Shown: positions 26,710 through 35,851, counted from the stretch's first letter. The stretch: DNA of 64,000 nt from Neobacillus vireti (GCF_001026695.1 NZ_LDNB01000012.1:553378-617377); one strand, 5' to 3'. Notes: generated from the sequence alone by a model not told the origin. A program made the numbers and translations.

Positions 26710-28862
26710 TGAATGCATTGTTAGGAGCTTTTCATCCTTATTTTATTATCATTGCTATTGGGTTAACCATCATGGCATCGTATACAGCATTAGATATGTT
26801 TACCTTAATTAGAACATCCGACCAAAATAAACGGATATTGTTTCTTGGTGGTACATTCTCAATGGGAATTGGAATATGGGTAATGAATTTTATGGGGTTG
26901 ATATCAGCCGATACAGACCGATTTGCCAGCTACCACATACCACTAACGATTCTTTCCATTTTTATAGGTGTGGCTTTTACAGGAATGGCCTTTCTTCCGT
27001 TTTATGGTAAAATAATTCGATTTTACCATTTGCTCGGCGGCAGTTTATTTTTAACGTTTGCCGTTATTGCGATTCAAGTAATTGGGCTTTATGCGATGAA
27101 CTTAAATGTAACCTACAATATACCATTATTTACTTTTTCAGGGTTGTTAATCGCCGGGTCATTTTTATTTTCTTTATGGATTCTATTTTCTTCAAAGAGC
27201 TACAATCAAAGTCATCAGGTTTGGTTAAAACCTATTAGTGCCATTATCATGTCAGCTGCAATCGCCGAAGGACATTTCTTGTTAAAAAGGGCAATAGTTA
27301 CGACAAGTGAGCTATTACAAGAGTCAAACACTGAAAGTCCGTTCTTTATTTATTTAGTCCTATTTATTTCAGTATTAATTATTGGTGGGCTCATTGTCTC
27401 AAGTACGTTAATTAGTAGGCAGTTAGCAGCGACAGATACAAATTTAAAAGACATTAAGGCAGCGCTTGATGCGTCAACAATTGTTGCCATTACAGACCCG
27501 AGTGGAATAATCGTGTATGTTAATGATAAATTCGAAGAGATTTCAAAGTATAAACAAGAAGAAATTATCGGAATGAATCATCGCATTTTAAATTCAGGCT
27601 ATCATTCTAAGGAATTCTTTAAAAATCTATGGACAACAATCCAATCAGGAAAGATTTGGCGCGGAGAAATCCGTAATAAAGCAAAGGATGGCTCATTTTA
27701 TTGGGTTGATACCACAATTGTTCCTTTTTTGAATAAAAAAGGGAAACCAATCCAATATATTGCGATTCGGTCAGATATCTCTGACCGAAAAAGGGCAGAG
27801 GAGCACCTAAAGGAAACAATTAAAGATAATATTGATATTAAATTTGCCCTTGATCAATCCTCGATAGTAGCCTTTACGGATGCAAGAGGAAAGATTACCA
27901 GTGTTAACGATAAGTTTTGTGAAATTTCCAAGTATAGTCGTGAAGAAATACTGGGAAGGGACCATAATATCCTCAATTCAAATTACCACTCAAAAGATTT
28001 TTTCAAAAACCTCTGGAAAACGATTGGTGAGGGAAATGTGTGGAAAGGAGAAATTAGAAATAAGGCTAAGGATGGGACGTATTATTGGGTGGACACAACA
28101 ATTGTTCCCTTTTTAAATGAACAAGGAAGGCCATACCAATATTTAGCTATCCGTAATGACATTACTGAGCGGAAAAAAACAGAGGAGGTCCTGCACCGCC
28201 AGGATAAGCTTGCCGCCGTTGGGCAATTGGCAGCAGGTGTAGCCCATGAAATCCGCAATCCGCTTACTTCAATGAAAGGTTATACGGAATTCTTACAGCT
28301 AGATGAAAAAGATCCGGAGCGGCAGGAGTTTTTGAACATCATTCTTGACGAAATTGAGCGGGTTAATACGATCGTAGAGGACTTTATGGTGTTAGCCAAA
28401 CCAAAGGCAGTTGAATTAGAAGAAAAGAATGTCGTTCCTGTGATTCAAACGGTTGTTTCTCTACTTGAATTTGAAGCGCGTAAGAAGAATGTTCGCTTGT
28501 CATTTGACTGTGCCCACGAAATTATCCAAATTGAATGTGATGAAAACCGCTTAAAGCAGGTCTTTCTCAATTTCATAAAAAACGGAATTGAAGCAATGCC
28601 AAATGGCGGGGACCTGCACGTTAAAACATTTATCCAGGATAATAATGTGCAAATCTCGATTCAGGATTCAGGGGTTGGGATACCAAAGGAAAAATTGCAA
28701 AAGCTCGGTGAACCGTTTTTCACCACCAAGAAGAACGGGAATGGTTTAGGATTAATGGTTAGCTTTAAGATTATCGAAAGCCATAATGGTAAAGTATTTG
28801 TTGAAAGTGAGCCTAACAAAGGCACAACCTTTAATATATTACTGCCGGCAAAAATTGCTTAA
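26709..28862 (+). CDS. Membrane sensor histidine kinase with MHYT-like sensor and two PAS domains
   Basis: A 717-residue sporulation-type histidine kinase. Residues 1-240 hold about seven membrane helices with degenerate MHYT-like motifs (ASYTALDM, GIWVMNFMGL, AIAEGHF). Two PAS domains of about 125 residues follow (about 245-365 and 375-495) and are strikingly similar to each other. HisKA has the phospho-acceptor His513 in GVAHEIRNPLTSMKGY. HATPase_c follows with N, G1 and G2 boxes (NFIKNGIEAMP, DSGVGIP, GNGLGLM). No response regulator is adjacent, as for orphan phosphorelay kinases. The start overlaps the upstream small ORF. Confidence 0.9.
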   Translation: MNALLGAFHPYFIIIAIGLTIMASYTALDMFTLIRTSDQNKRILFLGGTFSMGIGIWVMNFMGLISADTDRFASYHIPLTILSIFIGVAFTGMAFLPFYGKIIRFYHLLGGSLFLTFAVIAIQVIGLYAMNLNVTYNIPLFTFSGLLIAGSFLFSLWILFSSKSYNQSHQVWLKPISAIIMSAAIAEGHFLLKRAIVTTSELLQESNTESPFFIYLVLFISVLIIGGLIVSSTLISRQLAATDTNLKDIKAALDASTIVAITDPSGIIVYVNDKFEEISKYKQEEIIGMNHRILNSGYHSKEFFKNLWTTIQSGKIWRGEIRNKAKDGSFYWVDTTIVPFLNKKGKPIQYIAIRSDISDRKRAEEHLKETIKDNIDIKFALDQSSIVAFTDARGKITSVNDKFCEISKYSREEILGRDHNILNSNYHSKDFFKNLWKTIGEGNVWKGEIRNKAKDGTYYWVDTTIVPFLNEQGRPYQYLAIRNDITERKKTEEVLHRQDKLAAVGQLAAGVAHEIRNPLTSMKGYTEFLQLDEKDPERQEFLNIILDEIERVNTIVEDFMVLAKPKAVELEEKNVVPVIQTVVSLLEFEARKKNVRLSFDCAHEIIQIECDENRLKQVFLNFIKNGIEAMPNGGDLHVKTFIQDNNVQISIQDSGVGIPKEKLQKLGEPFFTTKKNGNGLGLMVSFKIIESHNGKVFVESEPNKGTTFNILLPAKIA

Positions 28863-28889
28863 AACGAGAGGAGTCCTCTCGTTTTTTTT
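28861..28889 (+). terminator. Terminator of the kinase gene
   Basis: AAAACGAGAGG pairs with CCTCTCGTTTT around AGT, then T residues. Confidence 0.88.
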
Positions 28890-29008
28890 ATTCCATTTAA
28901 ATCCTTTTGAAAAAAGACACAATATTTTCAAAAAAGGAATCTACAAATGGAATAAATAGATTAATATGGTTATATAGGTATAAAAGAAATTAATGGGAGG
29001 GAACCAAA

Positions 29009-31066
29009 GTGGCTGAAGAGAATTTTGTGAAAACAATCTGCGGATACTGTGGTACTGGATGCGGCTTAGTCCTTGAAGTCCAGGATAATAAAATTATGAA
29101 AATCCGCGGGGATAAAGAAGCACCAGTGAACAAGGGACAAACCTGTGTAAAGGGTGCATTTGCCTATGAATATGTCCATGCAAAGAATAGATTAACATCC
29201 CCACTAATAAGGAAAGCCGGTCAGCTTGTTGAAGCAACATGGGAAGAAGCCTATCAATTCATCGCCAATAAATTAACGGCAGTCAAAACAACATGGGGTT
29301 CAAATGCGATAAGTATGTTCGCTTGTGCTAGATCCACAAACGAATCTAATTTTATTACGCAAAAATTTATGAGAACGGTCATCCACAGCAATAATATTGA
29401 CGGTTGTAACCGAACGTGACATGCTCCTAGCGTTGCCGGTCTGGCAACTGTTTTTGGAAGCGGTTTCCCAACTAATACTCTAGAAGACTTTGATAAGGCA
29501 GAAGTATTACTTTTAATGGGCTCAAATACGACAGAGGCACACCCGATTATTGCCAATCGGATGAAAAAGGCCGTAAAAGCAGGTTTGAAAATAATTGTAA
29601 TTGATCCAAGAAAAATTGATATGGTAAAAGTGGCTCATCGCCACTTACAAATCAATGTAGGTTCAGATATTGCACTAATTAATGCTTTCATTCGCGTAAT
29701 TCTGAAGGAAGGCTTATACAATCCGGAATTTATTGAGCAATTTACAATCGATTTCGATAAATTAGCAAAGCAGGTTGAACCATATACACCTGAAGCAGCA
29801 GCGGCAATAACCGGCTTAAAGGCGGAAGATATTATTGCAACAGCAAGGGAATATGCGAATTCAAGCGGTTCAATGATTGCCTATACACTCGGGATTACCG
29901 AGCACCATTGTGGTGTGAACAATGTATTTGATATCGCCAATTTAGCATTGCTAACGGGTAACATTGGGAAGGAAGGAACTGGCATCATGCCGCTAAGAGG
30001 ACAAAATAATGTCCAAGGAGCAGGCGATATGGGCTGTTTGCCAAACCAATTGGCAGGAGCAATGAGCTTAGCAAATGAAGAGTTCCGGGCTCGTTACGAA
30101 AAAGTTTGGAAGGTTGAGCTAAATCCACAAGCAGGGGACACGCAAACCCGTACGTTTGATCGATTAGAAATGGGCGAGTTAAAAGCTCTTTATATTATTG
30201 GCGAAAATCCGCTGCTTGCCGATGTTAATATGAATCATACGAAAAAGCTGTTTGAAAAGCTCGATTTGTTAATCGTCCAGGATATTTTCATGACGGAAAC
30301 TGCGAAGATGGCCGATGTTGTTCTGCCTGCGCGTTCATGGGGAGAGGTGGATGGAACCTATACCAATACTGATCGCAGAATCCAACGTGTTCGCAAAGCA
30401 ATCGATGCCCATCCTAATACAAAAGAAGACTGGGAAATCCTTTGTGATCTTTCTACAATGATGGGTTATTCGATGCACTATCATAATAGTGAGGAAATCT
30501 GGGATGAGGTTAGAAAACTTGCCTGGGAGATGTATGGCGGCATTTCGTATGAACGACTTGAAAAAGAATATAGCATCCATTATCCATGCCCTGATGAAAG
30601 CCATCCAGGAACATTTATTATGCATCAACGGTTTCATACCGAGCAGCCAATGGAGAAAAAATCTCCATTTGTCCCAGTGGACTATACGGAACCATTAGAA
30701 TTGCCTGACGCAGAATATCCGTTTACATTAACAACAGGGCGAAGGTATGAATCATATAATACCCATACACAGACCCGCCACTATGCAGCTGGTGTCAAGG
30801 TGAAACAAACTGAGGAAACTGTCGATATCCATCCAGAAGATGCAGCTGTATTAGGAATTACGAACGGAGATATAGTACAGGTTCGTTCACGAAGAGGGGA
30901 GCTTGAGGTGAAGGTTAAGGTTACAGAACAAGTGGTGCCTGGTCTTGTCTTTATGAGTTTCCATTGGAGTGAAACGCCTACGAATGTGTTAACCTTAAAT
31001 GAATATGATCCTATTTCCGGGACTGCCGAGTACAAAGCATGTGCAGTTGCGATTTCAAGGGTATAA
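29009..31066 (+). CDS. fdhF: Selenocysteine-containing formate dehydrogenase H-type catalytic subunit
   Basis: Molybdopterin bis-MGD formate dehydrogenase of about 685 residues, read through an in-frame TGA at 29417-29419 (residue 137). Evidence for readthrough: the frame continues unbroken to 31066, with the family sequence (NRT-U-HAPSVAGL matches the V-U-HGPSVAGL active site of FdhF, Sec140 in E. coli). A bSECIS hairpin also lies downstream at the right distance. The N-terminal [4Fe-4S] motif is CGYCGTGCGL with Cys48 nearby. Start GTG 29009 follows GGGAGG. It oxidises formate, perhaps from PflB, to CO2. No electron-transfer subunit or narG is adjacent, so the partner is unknown. The mnmH gene supports selenium use. 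Confidence 0.93.
29432..29448 (+). ncRNA. bSECIS hairpin for selenocysteine insertion
   Basis: GTTGCC (29432-29437), loop GGTCT, GGCAAC (29443-29448). The hairpin begins 12 bases after the TGA. In E. coli fdhF, as I recall it, the distance is the same and the apical sequence is GUUGCAGGUCUGCAC. The GGTCT loop is the SelB recognition element. This is a strong match by eye. Confidence 0.88.
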
Positions 31067-31073
31067 AGAATCT

Positions 31074-31113
31074 AAAGAATAGTGCGAGAGGAAAATTCCG
31101 CACTATTCTTTTT
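31074..31113 (+). terminator. Terminator of fdhF
   Basis: AAAGAATAGTGCG pairs with CGCACTATTCTTT, then T residues. Confidence 0.85.
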
Positions 31114-31256
31114 GTTCAAGGGTTTTGTTGTTAAGAAATATTATTGTAATATAATTGCCATTCTTGTAAACGAATTAACATCCCCCTGTTCTTTGTTTCA
31201 GAAAAAACCATGTTATCATTGCTACAGTTAGCTGCGAAATCATGGGAGGTAAGGAA

Positions 31257-32084
31257 ATGATAAAAAAAATAAAAGCATTCATTGCTGTAGCTGCACTCTC
31301 AGGAACAGTAGGTGCTAATGTACAAGCTGCAGAGGTAACAGTGGAAAAAGGGGATACCCTCTGGGGTCTTTCTCAAGAACATCATACTTCAGTGGAAAAT
31401 ATTCAAAAATGGAATCATCTTTCGACACCACTTATTCATACGGGAGATGTTTTAACAATTGCGACTGAAAAACATTATACTGTCGAGCAAGGTGATACCT
31501 TGTGGGGTGTGGCAGTGAAATATGAGGTTTCGGTTAATCAAATTAAAGAATGGAACAAATTAAATACAGACCTGATTCATCCAGGATTAAAGCTTGTCAT
31601 CTATGATGAAATAGCTAATAATGTTAAAAATGCGGAGTCAACTCCAGACTCCCAAAATAGCAATACCAATCAAAGTGAAACTGGTCGTGTAGAAAGCACT
31701 TCGCAAGCCGCGGCCTTGACAAGTGAGAGCAAAACACCCGCAGTAAAAGCGGCTGACAGCGGTAGGGAATCTACCACAAGTACTAACAATTCAACAGAAA
31801 TTACTGTAAAAGCAACAGCTTATACAGCTTCATGTGAAGGATGTTCCGGCACAACAGCTACTGGTGTGGATTTAACTGCTAACCCGGATGCAAAGGTCAT
31901 TGCTGTTGACCCATCTGTCATCCCGTTAGGAAGTAAAGTATATGTCGAAGGTTACGGTACCGCTATCGCCGCAGATACGGGCGGAGCGATTAAAGGGAAT
32001 CGAATTGATGTGTTTCTCCCTGATGAACAAGACGCTTTAAATTGGGGTAATAAACACGTGACTGTAAAAATATTAAATAACTAA
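31257..32084 (+). CDS. Secreted LysM and 3D-domain cell-wall protein (YocH-like)
   Basis: A 275-residue secreted protein: signal peptide (1-24, cleaved near VQAAE), two LysM repeats (about 26-70 and 74-118, each with VEKGDTLWG/VEQGDTLWG), a Ser/Thr-rich linker, and a C-terminal 3D domain (about 190-275, ATAYTASC ... DVFLPDEQDALNWG with its conserved Asp residues). Such proteins are cell-wall lytic enzymes active on peptidoglycan at the division or growth site. In Bacillus, YocH is WalR-controlled; I see only isolated TGTAA half-sites upstream, so I do not claim that here. ATG 31257 follows GGAGGTAAGGA. Confidence 0.88.
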   Translation: MIKKIKAFIAVAALSGTVGANVQAAEVTVEKGDTLWGLSQEHHTSVENIQKWNHLSTPLIHTGDVLTIATEKHYTVEQGDTLWGVAVKYEVSVNQIKEWNKLNTDLIHPGLKLVIYDEIANNVKNAESTPDSQNSNTNQSETGRVESTSQAAALTSESKTPAVKAADSGRESTTSTNNSTEITVKATAYTASCEGCSGTTATGVDLTANPDAKVIAVDPSVIPLGSKVYVEGYGTAIAADTGGAIKGNRIDVFLPDEQDALNWGNKHVTVKILNN

Positions 32085-32086
32085 TC

Positions 32087-32120
32087 AAAAAACCTGCCTA
32101 AACGTTTAGGCAGGTTTTTT
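32087..32120. terminator. Perfect bidirectional terminator
   Basis: AAACCTGCCTAAA and TTTAGGCAGGTTT form a perfect stem around CG, between two convergent genes. Confidence 0.9.
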
Positions 32121-32130
32121 GAATATACTT

Positions 32131-33429
32131 TTACGCTTGTTTTGCTACTGTTCTTGCAGCTGTTGCTTTTCGTTGGTAGAAGAACCAGTTAAGTCCAAAA
32201 GCAATTATATAGAATCCGATAAAGAAGTAAAATGCGGTAACCGGTGTACCGGTTGTTTTAACAGACCATCCGAAAAGCTTTGGAATGAAGAAGGAACCGT
32301 ATGCCGCGAATGCTGCTGAAAATCCAATTACAGGTGCTGCTTCTTTTGGAATAAAGATATTTGGAATCATTTGGAATGTTGAACCAGAGCCGATTCCAGA
32401 TGCAAGGAAAAGGACTAAGAAAGAAATTAAGAATCCGGCGAATTGTTTACCATTTAAGAAATATATAACCCCAGCTGCTCCAATTCCCATGATCACTAGA
32501 ACATATGCTGTAACCCTTGCACCGCCGAGTTTGTCTGCCATCCAACCGCCGACTGGTCTTGCCGCAGCTGCCAATAAGGCGCCAAGGAAGGCGAGTGAGA
32601 TGTATTCAGGAAATTGAGATTTTAATAACAGCGGGAATGCCGCAGAATAGCCAATGAATGAACCAAAGGTTGCCACATAAAGGGCAGTCATAATCCAAGT
32701 GTGTTTTCGTTTCACAATCACGAATTGATCTGCTACCGATTGTTTTGCTCCGGGTACATTATCCATCTTAAACATTGCAAGGAGCGTCATAATGACAATC
32801 GGAATGACCCAAATGAATGCTGCGTTTTGTAAATATACTGCCTGACCGTTTGCTAATACTTGTTTGCCGCCAACTAGTGCGAAAGTTCCTGAAGTAATAA
32901 TTAATGGTGTGACGAATTGGACAACAGATACACCCATATTTCCTAAACCGCCGTTAATTCCTAAGGCTGTTCCTTTTTCCTTCTTAGGAAAGAAAAAGCT
33001 AATATTGGCTGAAGATGATGAAAAGTTACCGCCCCCAAGTCCACAAAGGGCTGCCAGTAAAAGCATAATAGAGAATGGCGTTTCTGGATTTTGAACGGCA
33101 AAACCGATTCCGATTGCTGGAATTGCTAAAACAGCTGTCGAGATCACTGTCCAATTCTTTCCGCCGATAGAGCCGACAGCGAAAGTATACACAAAGCGAA
33201 GTGTTGCCCCTACAAGACCTGGTACTGCTGCTAGTGTGAATAGTTGTTCATCAGTAAAATGAAAACCGATATCGTTAAGCCTGATTGCGACTACTGACCA
33301 AATTTGCCAAACGATAAATGCAAGCATTAAAGATGGTACTGAAATCCAGAGATTCCTTCTTGCATGTTTTTTTCCTTCTGCGTTCCAGAACTTTTCATCT
33401 TCTGGATTCCAATAATTAATTCGAGCCAT
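32131..33429 (-). CDS. narK: Nitrate/nitrite MFS transporter (NarK family)
   Basis: A 432-residue major-facilitator protein with 12 membrane helices. The family motifs are GLGGGNFSSSSANISFFFP (nitrate signature 1 region) and GGLGNMGVSVVQFVTP. NarK proteins import nitrate or export nitrite for anaerobic respiration. A perfect Fnr-type palindrome lies upstream, at the class II position relative to a TATAGT element, so oxygen-limited induction is likely. No nitrate reductase genes are in the window. Confidence 0.92.
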   Translation of the reverse strand: MARINYWNPEDEKFWNAEGKKHARRNLWISVPSLMLAFIVWQIWSVVAIRLNDIGFHFTDEQLFTLAAVPGLVGATLRFVYTFAVGSIGGKNWTVISTAVLAIPAIGIGFAVQNPETPFSIMLLLAALCGLGGGNFSSSSANISFFFPKKEKGTALGINGGLGNMGVSVVQFVTPLIITSGTFALVGGKQVLANGQAVYLQNAAFIWVIPIVIMTLLAMFKMDNVPGAKQSVADQFVIVKRKHTWIMTALYVATFGSFIGYSAAFPLLLKSQFPEYISLAFLGALLAAAARPVGGWMADKLGGARVTAYVLVIMGIGAAGVIYFLNGKQFAGFLISFLVLFLASGIGSGSTFQMIPNIFIPKEAAPVIGFSAAFAAYGSFFIPKLFGWSVKTTGTPVTAFYFFIGFYIIAFGLNWFFYQRKATAARTVAKQA

Positions 33430-33489
33430 GATTGTTTCCCCCTATATTGTTTTTTTAAAAGTTTCAAAGTTGCTGTTGTTTATGTTGTT

Positions 33490-33536
33490 ACTATAAACCA
33501 CATGTTAACATGATTTTTGTGACGTACGTCACAAAA
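33490..33536 (-). promoter_or_regulatory. Predicted Fnr-activated promoter of narK
   Basis: TTTTGTGACGTACGTCACAAAA (33515-33536) is a perfect 22-bp palindrome containing TGTGA-N6-TCACA, the Fnr/Crp site. On the minus strand, the -10 element TATAGT (33490-33495) gives a start near 33483, placing the palindrome centre about 42 bases upstream, as for class II activation. A second palindrome, CATGTTAACATG (33501-33512), lies between them. Confidence 0.8.
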
Positions 33537-33601
33537 GTAGTGAAGGATTTGTGAACTCAAATTAATTGACAAAAAGTTGTAATATTTATCACTTAATCAA
33601 T

Positions 33602-33633
33602 AAAAAAGAGACCTTCTATAGGAGAAGATCTCT
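33602..33633 (-). terminator. Terminator-like hairpin, minus strand
   Basis: AGAGACCTTCT (33607-33617) pairs with AGAAGATCTCT (33623-33633), one wobble, with T residues on the minus strand. I cannot assign it to an intact gene. Confidence 0.55.
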
Positions 33634-33743
33634 CATGCAGTCGAAAAACTTTCGATAGCCTATTATTTAATTCGGATTATTTTTTCGATTTACCACGTTA
33701 ATTCGTTATAAAAATATTTAAAAATATAGGCTGTTCAACAGAT

Positions 33744-33877
33744 CTGTTGATTTGCGCTCCAGGCGCTTCGCTTTCCGCGGGCGTGCCGGGGAGCCTCCTC
33801 GGCGCTGAAGCGCCTGCGGGGTCTCCCCAGCCCCGTACTCCCGCAGGAGTCTTCGCGCCTTCCGCTCCAATCAACAG
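33744..33877. repeat. GC-rich element with 9-bp terminal inverted repeats, family B
   Basis: A 134-base GC-rich island in AT-rich DNA, bounded by CTGTTGATT (33744-33752) and AATCAACAG (33869-33877). Internal segments such as GCGCTTCGC and CCGCAGGAG suggest strong folding. I recall similar elements (ending CGCCTTCCGCTCC) dispersed in Bacillaceae genomes. No transposase is encoded; it could be a MITE or a structured RNA. Confidence 0.7.
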
Positions 33878-33937
33878 TGTGGTTTCAATATAGACTTTCG
33901 ACTCAATCATAAATAATTAAAATAAGTGGTGAATTCA

Positions 33938-34227
33938 ATGTTTAAGCTAAAAAGTCTAGACAAAGTGAAAAAAGATGTTTATTGGTACTCTTTATGGCAT
34001 TCATTCGTCTTATGAATTATTGCTAAAAGAACAATTCCATCATAAATCTCCTGAAATATTTGGTATCCTTAAAACGGTGTTGACGATTCAAACTAATCGT
34101 AGACGGACGTGTTTTATTTACGAATTCTTCACATTTAAAGGCAAACGCAAATAAACAAAAGTTTACAAAACAAGAAGTGGAAGTGGATACTCGGGAATAT
34201 TTTGATGACTTAAACAAATCAATATAA
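33938..34227 (+). pseudogene. Possible decayed gene, unidentified
   Basis: Three frames seem to continue one another: MFKLKSLDKVKKDV (from 33938), then FIGTLYGIHSSYELLLKEQF ... CFIYEFFTFKGKRK (33975-34154), then KQKFTKQEVEVDTREYFDDL to 34227. If read through two frameshifts, they form one soluble protein of about 95 residues. I do not recognise the family. The composition is protein-like, but frames may be fortuitous. It sits beside the GC-rich repeat. Confidence 0.35.
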
Positions 34228-34263
34228 GAGGATAGAACTAAACTCCTTAAGACAGCCTGCCAA

Positions 34264-34305
34264 AAAATAAAAAAATTGTCGAGAAATATACACCTTCTCG
34301 ACAAT
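34264..34305 (-). terminator. Terminator of the NarK-PAS gene
   Basis: A perfect 11-bp stem, ATTGTCGAGAA (34275-34285) with TTCTCGACAAT (34295-34305), followed on the minus strand by T-rich sequence. Confidence 0.85.
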
Positions 34306-34345
34306 CTGAGAGAACCTCCAAGGAAGGAATCTCTCTCGTTTCATT

Positions 34346-35851
34346 TTAAATTTTCTTAGATTTTTTGTCTTCTTCGTTAAACATGCCAACATAATTTTTA
34401 GTTTCTCCGGTGTCATCTTTAATGGCCGTAATCGTTAACCATTCTTTATATATTTCATTATTTTTGCGTTTATTCCATATGTATCCTTCCCACACTCCTG
34501 CTGATTTTAAGCTATCCCACATTACTTTATAAAAATCATTGTTATGTTCCCCGGATTGAAGGACACTTGGTGTTTTTCCGACTACCTCCTCTTGGCTAAA
34601 CCCGGTTATTTTTGTGAATGCCGGGTTGACGCTTTGAATGATCCCATTGACATCAGTAACACAAATGCCGTCAACAGCATGGTTGACAATCTTTGCGGAA
34701 ATATCGAGCTTTTCTTGATAGTAAAGCCAAACAACGATGACAAGGCTCGCAAGTGAGAATTCAGATAGAGACATAAACCCAATCGCATAATGTCCAGTCC
34801 AATTAAAGAGTATTGTTAGAATGATTGGCGGGAAAAAACCGCCAAGACCACCCATTGCTGCTACAATCCCATTGACAATCCCTGCTTGTTTTGAAAAATA
34901 TAATGGAACTAACTTAAAGATGGCTCCATTTCCAATCCCTGCGAAGAAGGCAACTAATAAACAGCCGAATGAATAAATTGGCAGAGATGGTGTGAACGAT
35001 AGCAGGAATCCTGCAAAGGTAAGGCTGAAAAACACTGCCATAAGGATAAGAAAGGGATTAATTTTATCGCCAAGCCATCCTCCTACTGGTCTAAAAAAAG
35101 TAGCTAAGGCAATGAAACCCGCTGTTCGTAAGCCGGCATCGACCTTATCTAATTCAAAATGATTCACTAAAAATGAAGGCAGATAAATGGTGAAAGCAAC
35201 GAATGAGCCAAATGTGATGAAATAAAATAAGCTTAAAAACCAGAGCTTAGGATTTTTATAAACCTGTTTAAAGCTCGCGGAAAAGGAATTATTTACTTTA
35301 TGTTCTTTTTTGTCTCCAAATAGGAAATTCATTATAGCAAAAATTAGAACAATAATTAAAAAAATCTTTATCGTCGTTCTCCATCCAAAGGAACTAGCGA
35401 GAATAGGTGCAGAAAAGGAAGTAATCGCTGTCCCGATATTACCTGCACCATAAATTCCATTGATAAAACCGTGTTTAGCTTTCGGATAATATTTCGGCAA
35501 GGATGTCACACCGATTGAAAAGACTGCTCCCCCTATACCTAGCATAAATCCGCCCAATATCAGCATGAAGATCGAATTTGCATAACTGAGAATGGCGATT
35601 GGCAGAAGCAAAATAATAAAACTAATCGTAAATAATATTCTAGCACCATAGCGATTGGCCCAAAACCCAATTGGAATCCTGAGCAGTGAGCCGAGGATCA
35701 CAGGCACTGCCGTGGCCCAGGCAATTTGTGTTGAAGAAAGGTTAATATCCTCTTTAATAAAAGGCATTAGTGAAGAAATTAGAACCCAGACCATAAAGCC
35801 AGCAACAAGGCTTCCAGTTTGAATAAAAAGCTGTTTTGTTCCTTGATTCAT
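34346..35851 (-). CDS. NarK-type MFS transporter fused to a C-terminal PAS domain
   Basis: A 501-residue protein. Residues about 1-380 are a 12-helix MFS transporter with nitrate/nitrite porter features (GGFMLGIGGAVFSIG, FINGIYGAGNIGTAITSF, GGLGGFFPP). Residues about 383-495 are a cytoplasmic PAS domain (KIVNHAVDGICVTDVNGIIQ ... EEVVGKTPSVLQSGEHNNDF ... WLTITAIKDDTGETKNYVG), followed by a charged end. NarK proteins normally end after the last helix. The fusion suggests a transporter that senses, or is gated by, a cytoplasmic signal. ATG 35851 follows AGGGGGA; the in-frame ATG at 35878 is less likely. Confidence 0.88.
   Translation of the reverse strand: MNQGTKQLFIQTGSLVAGFMVWVLISSLMPFIKEDINLSSTQIAWATAVPVILGSLLRIPIGFWANRYGARILFTISFIILLLPIAILSYANSIFMLILGGFMLGIGGAVFSIGVTSLPKYYPKAKHGFINGIYGAGNIGTAITSFSAPILASSFGWRTTIKIFLIIVLIFAIMNFLFGDKKEHKVNNSFSASFKQVYKNPKLWFLSLFYFITFGSFVAFTIYLPSFLVNHFELDKVDAGLRTAGFIALATFFRPVGGWLGDKINPFLILMAVFFSLTFAGFLLSFTPSLPIYSFGCLLVAFFAGIGNGAIFKLVPLYFSKQAGIVNGIVAAMGGLGGFFPPIILTILFNWTGHYAIGFMSLSEFSLASLVIVVWLYYQEKLDISAKIVNHAVDGICVTDVNGIIQSVNPAFTKITGFSQEEVVGKTPSVLQSGEHNNDFYKVMWDSLKSAGVWEGYIWNKRKNNEIYKEWLTITAIKDDTGETKNYVGMFNEEDKKSKKI

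Noticed and set aside
29417..29419. In-frame TGA in fdhF read as a nonsense mutation or gene split
   Set aside because: Position, flanking family sequence and the bSECIS hairpin all indicate selenocysteine.
31145..31170. WalR box upstream of the LysM-3D gene
   Set aside because: TGTAAT and TGTAAA half-sites are 20 bases apart, not the 11 required.
34023..34304. 93-codon minus-strand frame between the narK genes
   Set aside because: No ribosome site, odd composition, and it overlaps the terminator of the NarK-PAS gene.
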